Positions 25,790 through 34,087 of a DNA stretch of 64,000 bases are shown here, piece by piece; the first letter of the stretch is position 1; each line of letters starts with the position of its first letter. Below the pieces are notes generated by a model. It was not told the DNA's origin and searched no databases. It worked only from the letters and a program-made list of their open reading frames with translations. Position numbers and translations under genes: made by a program. Origin of the DNA: Paraburkholderia sejongensis (lineage in GTDB: Bacteria > Pseudomonadota > Gammaproteobacteria > Burkholderiales > Burkholderiaceae); contig NZ_JAJITD010000016.1 in the NCBI RefSeq assembly GCF_020880815.1, forward strand, positions 62,001 through 126,000. The letters are read 5' to 3'.

Positions 25790-26260
25790 CTACGCGCTGT
25801 TCTCCTTGCCTTCGCGCCGCGCATTAGCGGTGTTGAAAATCGTTTTCAGCTTCGCGTTGATCGCGATCAGTTCCTGCACCGGCGCCGCCGCGAGTTGCTG
25901 ATCGAATAGCGTGAGTACTTCGCCGAGCAGCGCATACGCATCGCTGTCGACCACGCAGATGCCGGTGTCGAGACCGCTCTGGCGGCAATGCAGAATCACG
26001 CTCTCCGCGTCGCGAAACAGCTCGGGCACGGGTGTGCCATAGCCGCGCTGATTGAGCAGCATCGCCATATAAATGGCCTGCGCCATGCTGCCGACGTGAT
26101 ATTGATTGCCGACGCCGCTGCGCAATGCTTCGAGCGTCATGTGATAGTCGAGCGAGATTTCGCCTGCTTTGGCGGGCACGATAGGCCGCAGCATCGCTTT
26201 GGAGCGGGGCTGCGGCGACTTCACGCGAGTCTCGCGACGAGGGCTTGCTTTTCTGGCCAT
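25790..26260 (-). CDS. Conserved hypothetical protein
   Basis: A 156-residue soluble protein of no family I can name. The first 25 residues are basic and disordered; then comes a helical region (M-T-L-E-A-L-R-S-G-V-G-N-Q-Y-H-V-G-S-M-A-Q-A-I-Y-M-A-M-L-L) and an E-L-F-R-D-A-E segment. Cysteines at H-C-R-Q-S-G and G-I-C-V-V are isolated. It lies on the same strand as phaB, 105 bp behind it, with a GC hairpin between, so co-transcription is possible but not certain. No membrane segment or signal peptide. Confidence 0.6.
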   Translation of the reverse strand: MARKASPRRETRVKSPQPRSKAMLRPIVPAKAGEISLDYHMTLEALRSGVGNQYHVGSMAQAIYMAMLLNQRGYGTPVPELFRDAESVILHCRQSGLDTGICVVDSDAYALLGEVLTLFDQQLAAAPVQELIAINAKLKTIFNTANARREGKENSA

Positions 26261-26338
26261 AAGCTCACTGACGCGGCCGGCTCGCGCCGGCTCGCGACAC
26301 CATCACGGAACCTGAAATGCCATTACGTGAACGTGCGC

Positions 26339-26355
26339 GCCGCGCGTCGCGCGGC
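26339..26355. terminator. Perfect GC hairpin after phaB
   Basis: GCCGCGCG-T-CGCGCGGC is an 8-bp perfect palindrome with a one-base centre, starting 11 bp after the phaB stop. No T-run follows on the minus strand, so termination would be weak or partial. Confidence 0.35.
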
Positions 26356-26365
26356 GCCGTTACCG

Positions 26366-27106
26366 TTAGCCCATATGCAGACCGCCGTTGAGCGAGAAGT
26401 CCGCTCCCGTTGCAAAGCCGGCCTCATCCGACGAAATCCACGCGACGATCGACGCGATTTCTTCCGGCGTGCCGAGACGGCGCACCGGAATCGTCGCGAC
26501 GATTTTCTCCAGCACTTCCGGACGGATCGCCTTGACCATGTCGGTGCCGATATAGCCCGGCGACACGGTGTTGACCGTCACGTTCTTGGTCGCCACTTCC
26601 TGCGCGAGCGCCATCGTGAAGCCATGAATACCGGCCTTCGCGGTCGAGTAGTTGGTTTGGCCGAACTGACCTTTCTGGCCGTTGACCGACGAAATGTTGA
26701 CGATGCGCCCGAAGCCTCGCTCGACCATGCCGTCGATGACCTGCTTGGTCACGTTGAACAGGCTCGTGAGGTTGGTGTCGATCACCGTTTGCCAGTCTTC
26801 GTGGGTCATCTTGCGGAATACACCGTCGCGCGTGATGCCCGCGTTATTGACCAGCACGTCGATTTCGCCGACTTCTTTCTTGACCTTGTCGAAGGCTTTC
26901 ACCGTGGATTCCCAATCCGCGACGTTGCCTTCCGAGGCGACGAAGTTATAGCCGAGCGCTTTCTGTTCTTCGAGCCATCGGGCCTTGCGCGCCGAGTTCG
27001 GGCCGCAGCCCGCGACGACCGTATAGTTTTCCTTGTGCAAGCGCTGACAGATGGCGGTTCCGATACCGCCCATACCGCCGGTGACGTAGGCAATGCGATT
27101 TGCCAT
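26366..27106 (-). CDS. phaB: Acetoacetyl-CoA reductase PhaB
   Basis: A 246-residue short-chain dehydrogenase. The cofactor loop is T-G-G-M-G-G-I-G near residue 10, N-N-A-G-I-T-R-D near 88, the catalytic serine lies in N-I-S-S-V-N-G-Q-K-G-Q-F-G-Q and Y-S-T-A-K follows. S-V-N-G-Q-K-G-Q-F-G-Q-T-N-Y-S-T-A-K is close to the PhaB consensus of Cupriavidus and Burkholderia. It reduces acetoacetyl-CoA to (R)-3-hydroxybutyryl-CoA with NADPH for polyhydroxybutyrate. phaC and phaA are not in the window, so this may be a stand-alone copy. AAGGAGG lies before ATG. Confidence 0.9.
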   Translation of the reverse strand: MANRIAYVTGGMGGIGTAICQRLHKENYTVVAGCGPNSARKARWLEEQKALGYNFVASEGNVADWESTVKAFDKVKKEVGEIDVLVNNAGITRDGVFRKMTHEDWQTVIDTNLTSLFNVTKQVIDGMVERGFGRIVNISSVNGQKGQFGQTNYSTAKAGIHGFTMALAQEVATKNVTVNTVSPGYIGTDMVKAIRPEVLEKIVATIPVRRLGTPEEIASIVAWISSDEAGFATGADFSLNGGLHMG

Positions 27107-27485
27107 AACTCCTCCTTCTTTTTGGGGTGAGTGAGCAGGATTATCTGGAGGGTGGAGCTATTATTGGCACCCGCGAGCGGACGGGACGATGGGCATTTTT
27201 ACCTAGGGGTTAACTGCCAAGCGGAAAGAAGCGACGAGCTTGCCGCGTCGCGCTTGCGCATTGCTATGCTGGCCGCATGTTGCGCCGCAGAGCGGCTTGC
27301 GCCGCCCCCAATTTCTTGCCTGAGTACAATCATCGTTCTACGCTTTAAGTACCGACGTTAAGTACCTGCCTCAAACAGAAGAGAACGACACAACACGATA
27401 GAAGCCATTGCGTGGACGCCGACCGGACTGGAGCCGGCAGTCGTTCGTTGGTGGATTTGCGTCATCAGAACAAAGGCCCAACAGG
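27107..27485. other. Intergenic region between phaB and the Na/Pi cotransporter
   Basis: 379 bp, divergent promoters expected. A direct repeat TTAAGTACC occurs at 27345-27353 and 27358-27366 (13-base spacing), upstream of the rightward gene. No gene-like frame or structured RNA was recognised in the rest. Confidence 0.5.
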
Positions 27486-29189
27486 ATGACTGATTATCTG
27501 GCAGACATTGACCCGGTCGGCATGAACCTGCTCGGCATCTTCGGGCTGTTGATCGGCGGCCTCGCGCTGTTTCTGCTCGGTCTGGAGTTTTTGACCGGCG
27601 GCCTGAAGGCAATCGCGGGATCGCGGCTGCACTCGCTGATCGGCGTGCTGACCGCGAACCGGTTTCGCGGTGTGTTGGCGGGCGCCGCCGTGACCGCGCT
27701 GCTGAACTCGTCGACGATTACGACGGTGCTGATGGTCGGCTTCGTGTCCGCCGGCCTGATGACGCTCACGCAGTCGGTGCCGATGATCATGGGCGCGAAC
27801 ATCGGCTCGACCGTCACCGCGCAAATCATCGCGTTCGACGTGTCGCGGCTCGCGCCGTACATGCTCGCGGCCGGCTTCGTGCTGCATGCGTTCGGCGGGC
27901 GCGAACTGCTGCGCCAGATCGGCCGTGTCGTGCTGGGGCTCGGCCTGCTGTTCCTCGGCATTCAGCTGATGGGCGAGTCCACCCACCCGCTGCGCACTTA
28001 TCAGCCGTTCATCGACGCGATGCAGGACATGCGCAATCCGCTGTTCGGCGTGATCGCGGGGGCGATCTTCACCGCGATCGTGCAAAGCTCGGCGGCGACG
28101 CTCGCGGTCGTGATCGCGTTGAGCGGCCAGGGCCTGATGCCGCTCGAAGCCGCCATTACGCTGATTCTCGGCGCGAACGTCGGCACTTGCGGTACCGCGT
28201 TGCTCGCATCGATCGGCAAGACCGCGGAGGCGGTGCAGGTCGGCGTCGTGCATCTGGTGTTCAATGTGGTCGGCGTCGTGATCGCGCTCTTCCTGATTCC
28301 GCAAATGGCGGAGTTCGTGCGCTGGATCTCGCCGTCGTATCCGGAGCTGCAGGGCGTCGCCCGTCTCGCGGCCGAGGCGCCGCGCCAGGTCGCCAATGTG
28401 CATACGCTGTTCAGCGTGGCGGGCACGCTCGTGATGATCTGGTTCACCGACCCGATCGCGCGCTTCGCGCAATGGGTAGTGCCGAAACGCGCGCAGGCCG
28501 CCAAACGCGCGGGCGAGCCGCAGTATCTCGACGAATCGTCGCTGACCGTTCCCGCGCTCGGCTTGCAGCGCGTGCGGATGGAATTGACACGGCTCGGCGA
28601 ACAGGTGTTCGACATCGTGCAGCGCGGTTCGCAGATGGTGTCGAACGGGACGATGGAAGAGATCAACCGGATGCTCGATCAGGACAAGGAAACCGACCGG
28701 CTCGCGTTCGAAATCTTCCACTACATCGGCCAGCTCTCGCAGGTTCCGCACTCGGAGGAGGAGGGGCAGCAGATGGTCGGCTATACCCAGGTGGCGAGCA
28801 ACCTGGAAAGCATCAGCGGCATTGTCGGCGTTACGCTGATGTCGGTCGGCCAGCAGCGGATGAACCAGCCGGTCGATCTGCTGCGCCTGCGCGAACCGGC
28901 GACCACCGCGTTCACCGACGCGGTGCTGCGCAACCTCGAGCAGGCGATCCGCACGATCGAGCAACCGGATCCTGAAGAAGTCGCGAAGGTGGTCGACGCG
29001 AAGGCCAGCATCGACAAGCTGGCGGCCACCGCCCGCCAGGTCGTGCTGGCCAAGTTGCGATTGACGGACAAGACGGACGTGGTGACGTTCCGGCTGGCGA
29101 TGGATCTGATCGAGCAGGGCCGCCAGGTCGCGCAATTTTCGCGGGCGATTGCGAACAACGTCGGCGCATTGCATCTCGCTAAGGGATGA
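27486..29189 (+). CDS. Na/Pi cotransporter family protein with PhoU-like tail
   Basis: A 567-residue inner-membrane protein of the NptA/PNaS family. Two repeated membrane blocks carry the paired signatures L-L-N-S-S-T-I-T-T-V-L-M-V-G-F (near 75) and I-V-Q-S-S-A-A-T-L-A-V-V-I-A-L (near 200), each with the Q/N-S-S loop expected in the transport core, plus G-A-N-I-G-S-T-V-T and G-A-N-V-G-T-C-G-T. From about residue 370 the protein is cytoplasmic and helical, like PhoU, which in related proteins links transport to phosphate or nucleotide signalling. ATG 27486 follows AACAGG. A terminator lies 157 bp downstream. Confidence 0.9.
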   Translation: MTDYLADIDPVGMNLLGIFGLLIGGLALFLLGLEFLTGGLKAIAGSRLHSLIGVLTANRFRGVLAGAAVTALLNSSTITTVLMVGFVSAGLMTLTQSVPMIMGANIGSTVTAQIIAFDVSRLAPYMLAAGFVLHAFGGRELLRQIGRVVLGLGLLFLGIQLMGESTHPLRTYQPFIDAMQDMRNPLFGVIAGAIFTAIVQSSAATLAVVIALSGQGLMPLEAAITLILGANVGTCGTALLASIGKTAEAVQVGVVHLVFNVVGVVIALFLIPQMAEFVRWISPSYPELQGVARLAAEAPRQVANVHTLFSVAGTLVMIWFTDPIARFAQWVVPKRAQAAKRAGEPQYLDESSLTVPALGLQRVRMELTRLGEQVFDIVQRGSQMVSNGTMEEINRMLDQDKETDRLAFEIFHYIGQLSQVPHSEEEGQQMVGYTQVASNLESISGIVGVTLMSVGQQRMNQPVDLLRLREPATTAFTDAVLRNLEQAIRTIEQPDPEEVAKVVDAKASIDKLAATARQVVLAKLRLTDKTDVVTFRLAMDLIEQGRQVAQFSRAIANNVGALHLAKG

Positions 29190-29580
29190 ACTCAGCGCTG
29201 GCCAACGTCGCCGACTGTGTCATTCGTTTGCGTCGCACGGGTTCAATCGCGCAGAACTGATCGTCAGCCCACCGACGCCGGCCCGGTAGGAACGCTAAGC
29301 TTTGCGCGTGTCATCGTGATGACACTATCGACCGAGAGTGGAATTCGCCCGCCTTCGCGGGCTTTTTTCTCGTTTCTCTTCCGGCGGGTTGACGTGCAGA
29401 CGGTGCGCCGGGCAAGGCGGCTCGACGGCGGCGCGGTTGTTGCGCCGCTAACACGCGATTGTGCGTTGCCCCACCATGACTTGCACAATAAGCAACGGCT
29501 GAAACGAATTAACACACGCGCGTGGCGGAATTTGATAGCCTGTCTGCTCGTTGAGCATCGAACTCAAGGAGGGCTTCACC
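29190..29580. other. Intergenic region with terminator
   Basis: 391 bp without a gene. It holds the terminator at 29347-29368; the last 120 bp before the next gene form its leader and likely promoter. Confidence 0.5.
29347..29368 (+). terminator. Rho-independent terminator
   Basis: GCCCGC-CTTC-GCGGGC followed by six T, a compact and strong intrinsic terminator for the Na/Pi transporter transcript. Confidence 0.92.
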
Positions 29581-29853
29581 ATGATGAGGTGGCTGGCTAA
29601 CTGGGCTTCACAACATGCTCCTACTCCCGAGAAACAGGCCGAGCGCGCGCTGAACAATTTGCGCATGGAACTGTTTCAGGCCGAACAGCTGGTGCTCGAC
29701 GCCCAGCTACGCGCCGACTACTATCGGGCCCGCCTGACCTTTCTCGAAGAAGTCACAAGAAAAGGTATCGAACAGGTCTCGGACGAGCGCAAAGGTCCAC
29801 AGGAAGCGCCTCAGCCATTGAGGCCGGGACTCAAGCTCACCGCGGCGCAATAG
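29581..29853 (+). CDS. Small coiled-coil hypothetical protein
   Basis: A 90-residue protein. The middle (residues 20-70) is a charged amphipathic helix: A-E-R-A-L-N-N-L-R-M-E-L-F-Q-A-E-Q-L-V-L-D-A-Q-L-R-A-D-Y-Y-R-A-R-L-T-F-L. This looks like a short coiled coil. AAGGAGG stands nine bases before ATG 29581, and an upstream ATG at 29551 has no such site. Function unknown; the protein has no signal peptide. It is flanked by unusual non-coding structure on its 3' side. Confidence 0.72.
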   Translation: MMRWLANWASQHAPTPEKQAERALNNLRMELFQAEQLVLDAQLRADYYRARLTFLEEVTRKGIEQVSDERKGPQEAPQPLRPGLKLTAAQ

Positions 29854-29930
29854 CCGGGTGTCTGTCGCTGCAATCAGTTCGACTGTCGCCTTCGTCGCCC
29901 TCGTTAATCACGCGGGGCGTCGGTAAACGC

Positions 29931-29992
29931 ACGGCCGCTGGCAATCGTTTCTCGCATGAACATGCAAGTGAGTAACGACTGCCAGCGGCCGT
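29931..29992. repeat. Nested 62-bp hairpin in intergenic DNA
   Basis: Arms 29931-29948 and 29975-29992 are 18-base inverted repeats with one mismatch (ACGGCCGCTGGCAATCGT against its partner). The 26-base loop contains a second hairpin GCATG-AA-CATGC. No T-run follows on either strand. It lies 78 bp after the small coiled-coil gene and 140 bp before the end of the convergent DUF3597 gene. Confidence 0.8.
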
Positions 29993-30081
29993 ATCTGCGG
30001 TTGCGCCGCCTTTGCCGCGGACAACCGCGCGGGAGTGGCGAATTGCTTCGCCGCACGCGGCTTTGCCAGGCTAGCTAATTA

Positions 30082-30108
30082 ATCGGAGTAACCGAAGTAA
30101 TCAGAGTA
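30082..30108. repeat. 9-bp degenerate tandem repeat, 3 units
   Basis: ATCGGAGTA, ACCGAAGTA and ATCAGAGTA in direct succession, in the 3' region of the DUF3597 gene (leftward). Flanking CTAGC-rich sequence can pair imperfectly across it, perhaps as part of a terminator. Confidence 0.6.
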
Positions 30109-30131
30109 GTTAGCCGGCCCGGCTAGCGAAC

Positions 30132-30521
30132 CTAGCTGGCCAGATCCGGCGGCAGCTTGCCGCCGTTTGCCGCGAGTGCCTGCATCACCTGCTTGTGCAG
30201 CCAGATGTTCATGCTGGCCGAGTCGTTCATATCCCCGCTGTACTTCAATTCCTGTGCGAGCTGCTTGCGATGCTCGAGGCTGCTGTCCACGCCGAGCGCC
30301 TTCATCGTGTCGACGATCGACGTGCGCCAGTTCAGCGTCTGACCGCTTTCGCTGACGAGCTGATCCATCACCGCGGCGACGTCGACGTCGGCGAGCGGCG
30401 CGGCTGCCGGTGCGGCGGCTTGCGCGGCGGCCGGGTCGGGAGTCGGTTCAGCAGCGGGGGCAGGTTGGTCCGGCTTGGCTTTGCCGAACAGCTTGTGAAC
30501 GATGTCGCCGAAAATACTCAT
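30132..30521 (-). CDS. DUF3597 domain protein
   Basis: A 129-residue protein: M-S-I-F-G-D-I-V-H-K-L-F-G amphipathic start, an Ala/Pro linker (residues 15-40), and the DUF3597 domain with L-N-W-R-T-S-I-V-D-T-M-K-A-L-G-V-D-S-S-L, R-K-Q-L-A-Q-E-L-K-Y-S-G-D and S-A-S-M-N-I-W-L-H-K-Q-V-M. This LysM-associated small domain is widespread in proteobacteria with no firm function. GGAGG eight bases before ATG 30521 sets the start. Confidence 0.87.
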   Translation of the reverse strand: MSIFGDIVHKLFGKAKPDQPAPAAEPTPDPAAAQAAAPAAAPLADVDVAAVMDQLVSESGQTLNWRTSIVDTMKALGVDSSLEHRKQLAQELKYSGDMNDSASMNIWLHKQVMQALAANGGKLPPDLAS

Positions 30522-30634
30522 CTTCAGATCCTCCGCAGATAGGTTGAATGCGAGCGCACGCGCTCGCAGCAAAGTGCTCCGCTATGCTACGCGATCCGGT
30601 GGGGGGAATAACGTGAAATTTTGTTAGCGCCGGT

Positions 30635-31507
30635 TCATTCGGCATGCTCACGGTCGAACTGCCACACTGCGGGGAAGCCCATCAGCTTGCACATTTCGGC
30701 GAACGGGTACATGGCTTGCTCAGCGCCCGCGGTGCCGCGCTGCGCGTGGATTTCGCCGTAGATCTGCTGCAATGCCCTGGCGACCGCCAGAAACCCCGAG
30801 GCCGGATAAATCGCGAGCGAAAAGCCGAGTTTCTGCAGTTCGGCCGGCGTCAGTTGCGGCGTGCGGCCGCCTTCGACGATATTGACGAGCAGCGGCGTAT
30901 CGAACGTGCGTGCGATCGTTTCCAGTTCCTCGACGGTCTCCGGCGATTCGATGAACAGCACGTCGGCGCCGGCTTTCGCGAACGCTTCGCCGCGCCGCAA
31001 TGCTTCATCGAGTCCCAGCGAAGTGCGCGCGTCGGTGCGGGCGACGATCTGGAAGTTCGGGTCGTCGCGCGTTTCGGCCGCGACCTTGATTTTCTTCACC
31101 ATGTCGTCGAGCGCGATCACCTTGCGGCCCGGCGTGTGCCCGCATTTCTTCGGAAACTCCTGGTCTTCGAGCTGAATGCCGGCCGCGCCCGCGCGTTCAT
31201 AACCGCGCACCGTGTGCGCGACGTTCAGCAGGCCGCCGTAGCCGGTGTCGCCGTCGCAGATCATCGGCGTAGCGGTTGCGCCACAGAATGCGCCGACCCG
31301 GTCGACCATGTCGGTGTAAGTGGCGAGTCCCGCATCGGGCAGGCCGAGATACGACGCGACCGTGCCGAAGCCGGTCATATACAGACATTCGAAGTTCATC
31401 GAATCGGCCATCTTCGCGGAGATCAGATCGAAGATGCCGGGCGCGGTGACGATTTCCTTTTGCGCGAGACGGGCCTTCAGTTGCTGACGTTTGTTCTGTG
31501 CGTTCAT
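30635..31507 (-). CDS. Isocitrate lyase/PEP mutase family carboxylate lyase
   Basis: A 290-residue TIM-barrel enzyme. Seen: G-I-F-D-L-I-S-A-K, M-I-C-D-G-D-T-G-Y-G-G (metal-binding Asp), I-Q-L-E-D-Q-E-F-P-K-K-C-G-H (the K-K-C-G-H catalytic loop of lyases) and I-V-A-R-T-D-A-R. The catalytic cysteine favours a C-C lyase such as 2-methylisocitrate or 2,3-dimethylmalate lyase over a phosphonomutase. It is the last gene of a leftward GntR-MFS-lyase unit, suggesting that the MFS carrier imports the organic acid it cleaves. The substrate cannot be told from sequence. Confidence 0.85.
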   Translation of the reverse strand: MNAQNKRQQLKARLAQKEIVTAPGIFDLISAKMADSMNFECLYMTGFGTVASYLGLPDAGLATYTDMVDRVGAFCGATATPMICDGDTGYGGLLNVAHTVRGYERAGAAGIQLEDQEFPKKCGHTPGRKVIALDDMVKKIKVAAETRDDPNFQIVARTDARTSLGLDEALRRGEAFAKAGADVLFIESPETVEELETIARTFDTPLLVNIVEGGRTPQLTPAELQKLGFSLAIYPASGFLAVARALQQIYGEIHAQRGTAGAEQAMYPFAEMCKLMGFPAVWQFDREHAE

Positions 31508-31594
31508 GCGGGTTCCGTTTGATGTCGATGAATCCGGTTGAATGGAGAAGACGGCTCGAGACAAGTCGGCTTCAATGAGGTTTTAAATGAAGTT

Positions 31595-32998
31595 TCAATG
31601 ACGCGACTCCGGCGCGACGCCCGCGCGGGCGAGCTCGGCAGCGGGATCGAGCGTCTGGGGCGGCGCGATCGCTTCGAGCGAGCGTTGATTGGTTTCGATG
31701 CCGAAGATCGCGAGCACCGCGGCCATCACGGCGAGTACGCCGACGATCACCGACAGCACGTCGCGCACGCCGCCGGTCGCATACATGACGACCACCAGTT
31801 GCGGCGCGAGAATGCCGGCGATGCGTCCCGCGCAACCGGCAATGCCGTTCGCGCGCATGCGGTTTTCGGTGGCGAACAGCTCGGGGATATAGGTGGCGAT
31901 GCCGAGCGCGACCATCAGATAGGTCAGCGTGAACAGCAGGAAGCCGAGCGCCGTGGCCATCGCGACGCTGGTCGAATGTCCGTACAGCCAGCCGACCACC
32001 GCGGCGAGCACAGCGACCGCGATCAGTCCGTTCTTGCGGCCGATCCTGTCGGCGATCAGCACGCCGGCAAATGCGCCTGCGGGTCCGCCGAGCGACATCA
32101 GCGTCGTATAACCGAGCGACGATGCCATCCCGAAGCCCTGCTTCATCAGGAAGGTCGGCACCCACACGATGAAGCCGTAGATCACCACGTTCACGCCGAT
32201 CTGCACCGTGATCGCGAGCAGCATGCGGCGAATTTGCGAGCCTTTGAACAGGTCGAGCAGCGTGGTCGCGCGGACTGCCGCCGCCGACTCGGGCGCCGGC
32301 GCGAACGGCGGCAACGGCTGAGCTTTAGCCGATTCGGCTTCGGCCGCGCGCAGGATCGCATCCGCTTCGGCGTAGCGTCCTTTCGATTCGAGCCAGCGCG
32401 GCGATTCGGGCATCTTCTTGCGGATCACCCACATGATCAGCGCGCCGATGCCGACGATCGCGAACATCGCGCGCCAGCCGATCGTCGGAATGATCAGATA
32501 GCCGAGAAAGGTCGAGAAGAACAGCGCCGAGTTCGTGATCAGCGACAGATACGCGGACCACTTGCCGCGCACCGCGGGCGGAATGAATTCGCCGACCGAG
32601 CCATAACCGACGACGATTTCCGCGCCCAGCCCAAGGCCCATGAAAAAGCGGCAGACGATCAGCCACGTCATGTTCGGCGCGAGTGCACCGGCCACCGACG
32701 CGAGGCCGAAGATCGCCAGATTGAACTGATAGGTGAACTTGCGACCTTTCGCATCGCCGAGTAGACCCGCGGTGAACGCGCCCAACAGCATGCCGACGAA
32801 AGTCGTCGACAGGAACGCCGCGTTTAGCTGCATCGTCGACCAGCCGGTCTTCGCGAGCGCGCCGAGCACGCCGCCGGCCAGATAGATATCGAACGAATCG
32901 AGGAACATGCCCCCGCCGATCAGCCAGAGGATGCGCCGGTGAAAACCGGAGATGGGTAGTCTGTCCAGTCGTGGACCAGCGTTCACGGTGCTCGGCAT
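31595..32998 (-). CDS. MFS transporter (sugar/organic-acid porter type)
   Basis: A 467-residue 12-helix carrier: F-L-D-S-F-D-I-Y in helix 1, G-D-A-K-G-R-K loop 2-3, the central basic loop K-K-M-P-E-S-P-R-W-L-E-S-K-G-R (typical of sugar-porter and organic acid carriers) and A-D-R-I-G-R-K loop 8-9. GGAGACGTGAA precedes ATG. It lies between a GntR repressor and a carboxylate lyase on the same strand, 87 bp before the latter; the most likely cargo is the acid used by that lyase. Confidence 0.87.
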   Translation of the reverse strand: MPSTVNAGPRLDRLPISGFHRRILWLIGGGMFLDSFDIYLAGGVLGALAKTGWSTMQLNAAFLSTTFVGMLLGAFTAGLLGDAKGRKFTYQFNLAIFGLASVAGALAPNMTWLIVCRFFMGLGLGAEIVVGYGSVGEFIPPAVRGKWSAYLSLITNSALFFSTFLGYLIIPTIGWRAMFAIVGIGALIMWVIRKKMPESPRWLESKGRYAEADAILRAAEAESAKAQPLPPFAPAPESAAAVRATTLLDLFKGSQIRRMLLAITVQIGVNVVIYGFIVWVPTFLMKQGFGMASSLGYTTLMSLGGPAGAFAGVLIADRIGRKNGLIAVAVLAAVVGWLYGHSTSVAMATALGFLLFTLTYLMVALGIATYIPELFATENRMRANGIAGCAGRIAGILAPQLVVVMYATGGVRDVLSVIVGVLAVMAAVLAIFGIETNQRSLEAIAPPQTLDPAAELARAGVAPESRH

Positions 32999-33040
32999 TT
33001 CACGTCTCCTGCGTCGTCATGGGACGGCTAGTTCGTGGTG

Positions 33041-33124
33041 CTTCGATGTGTGCTGCGATGAGTTCTACGAAAGATTCTGCGATGTGTTCTACGTTGGGTT
33101 CTACGACGGTTTTTGCGGTAATGG
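33041..33124. repeat. 12-bp degenerate tandem repeat, 7 units
   Basis: Seven in-phase 12-base units around the pattern CTRCGATGNGTT (for example CTGCGATGAGTT, CTACGAAAGATT, CTGCGATGTGTT, CTACGTTGGGTT). The array fills the gap between the end of the GntR gene and the start of the MFS gene. Confidence 0.7.
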
Positions 33125-33154
33125 CTGAAAGCGTGGCGTGCGGCAGGGCGCGCG

Positions 33155-33829
33155 CTACGGTTCCGGGTGTTCGCGTTGATAGCGGTCGAGCACCGCCTTT
33201 TCGGCGGCGAGGATATGGCAGCGGGTAATTGCTTCGGCCCACGCGGCATTGCGATTGGCGAGCGCCTGCACGATTTCGATATGCTGGCGGGCGCTGCTCG
33301 CGCGGTGTTCGTCGTTATAGGAATCGAACGTCCACTTGATCAACGGGGTTTCCTTCATCGACTTCAACGAGCGGTCGAGCCGCGCGTTGCCGGCGGCGGC
33401 CGTGATGATCGAATGAAATTCGCCGTTGGCGGTGAACCAGGCTTCGGTGGTCTCGGCGGTGGACGACTGCAGCGTGATCGCCGACATCTGCGCGGCGAGC
33501 GCGCCGAGCCGCTCGATGTCGGCGCTGCCGATCTTCAACGCGGCGCGCCCGGCGAGAAACGGCTCGATCAGCAGGCGCGCCTCGAAAATCTCGCGCGCGT
33601 CCTGCAGCGACCACGCCTTGACCCGCACGCCATAGTTCGGCCGGATCTCGACCCAGCCCTCGGCGCCGAGCCGGCGCAGTGCTTCGCGCACCGGCGTGCG
33701 GCTGACCCCGAGGCTTTTCGCCAGTTGCTCTTCGCGGAGATACTGGCCGGCGCCATAACGGTTCTCGGCGAGCGACTGCTTGATCGCGAGATAGACATCG
33801 TCCGGCGAACGGGCCGGCGGAGCCTGCAT
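33155..33829 (-). CDS. GntR family regulator, FCD subgroup
   Basis: A 224-residue FadR-type regulator. N-terminal winged helix: Y-L-R-E-E-Q-L-A-K-S-L-G-V-S-R-T-P-V-R-E-A-L-R-R-L; C-terminal helical FCD domain with E-A-R-L-L-I-E-P and metal-ligand-like H in F-H-S-I-I and R-Q-H-I-E-I-V-Q-A-L. I place the start at ATG 33829, which lies inside a palindromic operator; the upstream TTG 33886 would be inside the likely -35 box TTGACC. It probably represses itself and the downstream MFS and lyase genes until their organic acid binds. Confidence 0.87.
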   Translation of the reverse strand: MQAPPARSPDDVYLAIKQSLAENRYGAGQYLREEQLAKSLGVSRTPVREALRRLGAEGWVEIRPNYGVRVKAWSLQDAREIFEARLLIEPFLAGRAALKIGSADIERLGALAAQMSAITLQSSTAETTEAWFTANGEFHSIITAAAGNARLDRSLKSMKETPLIKWTFDSYNDEHRASSARQHIEIVQALANRNAAWAEAITRCHILAAEKAVLDRYQREHPEP

Positions 33830-33837
33830 TGTATGCA
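33825..33837. promoter_or_regulatory. GntR operator candidate, site 2 (over the start codon)
   Basis: Perfect palindrome TGCAT-TGT-ATGCA. It covers the ATG of the GntR gene (complement of 33827-33829). It lies exactly 62 bp from the matching site 1. Confidence 0.72.
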
Positions 33838-33886
33838 AAAGGTTGTCTTTCACGGTATATACGGTGCGGAGCGGCGAATTGGTCAA

Positions 33887-33899
33887 TACATTGTATGCA
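33887..33899. promoter_or_regulatory. GntR operator candidate, site 1
   Basis: TACAT-TGT-ATGCA, one base different from site 2; a 13-base stretch CATTGTATGCAAA is identical in both (33889-33901 and 33827-33839). It overlaps the region just upstream of the -35 box candidate TTGACC. The 62-bp spacing is close to six helical turns, so dimers could face one another. Confidence 0.72.
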
Positions 33900-33987
33900 A
33901 AGTTGTGAAGGAGGCGCTTGGTGATTTCCCTGGCCGAGGGCGCCAGCGGGGGCTCGAATCAGCAGATGAATGGATGGTGGCGATCCA

Positions 33988-34014
33988 GAAAGAAAATGGC
34001 CCGAGGAGCGGGCT
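33988..34014 (-). terminator. Candidate terminator of the porin gene
   Basis: On the minus strand: GCCCG-CTCCT-CGGGC followed by CATTTTCTTT, 74 bp after the porin stop. A five-pair stem with an imperfect T-run, so of moderate strength. Confidence 0.5.
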
Positions 34015-34087
34015 CGCCCTTCAGGCCATGCGTTGTTCCGCGCGCGAGGCACGCGGCGTACTGCGATGATTCGCGCCGATGCGCGGA

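Noticed and set aside
33000..33242. Small leftward frame of 80 residues directly before the MFS gene
   Set aside because: It overlaps the GntR 3' end in another frame and reads through the 12-bp repeat array; no ribosome site and repeat-driven composition.
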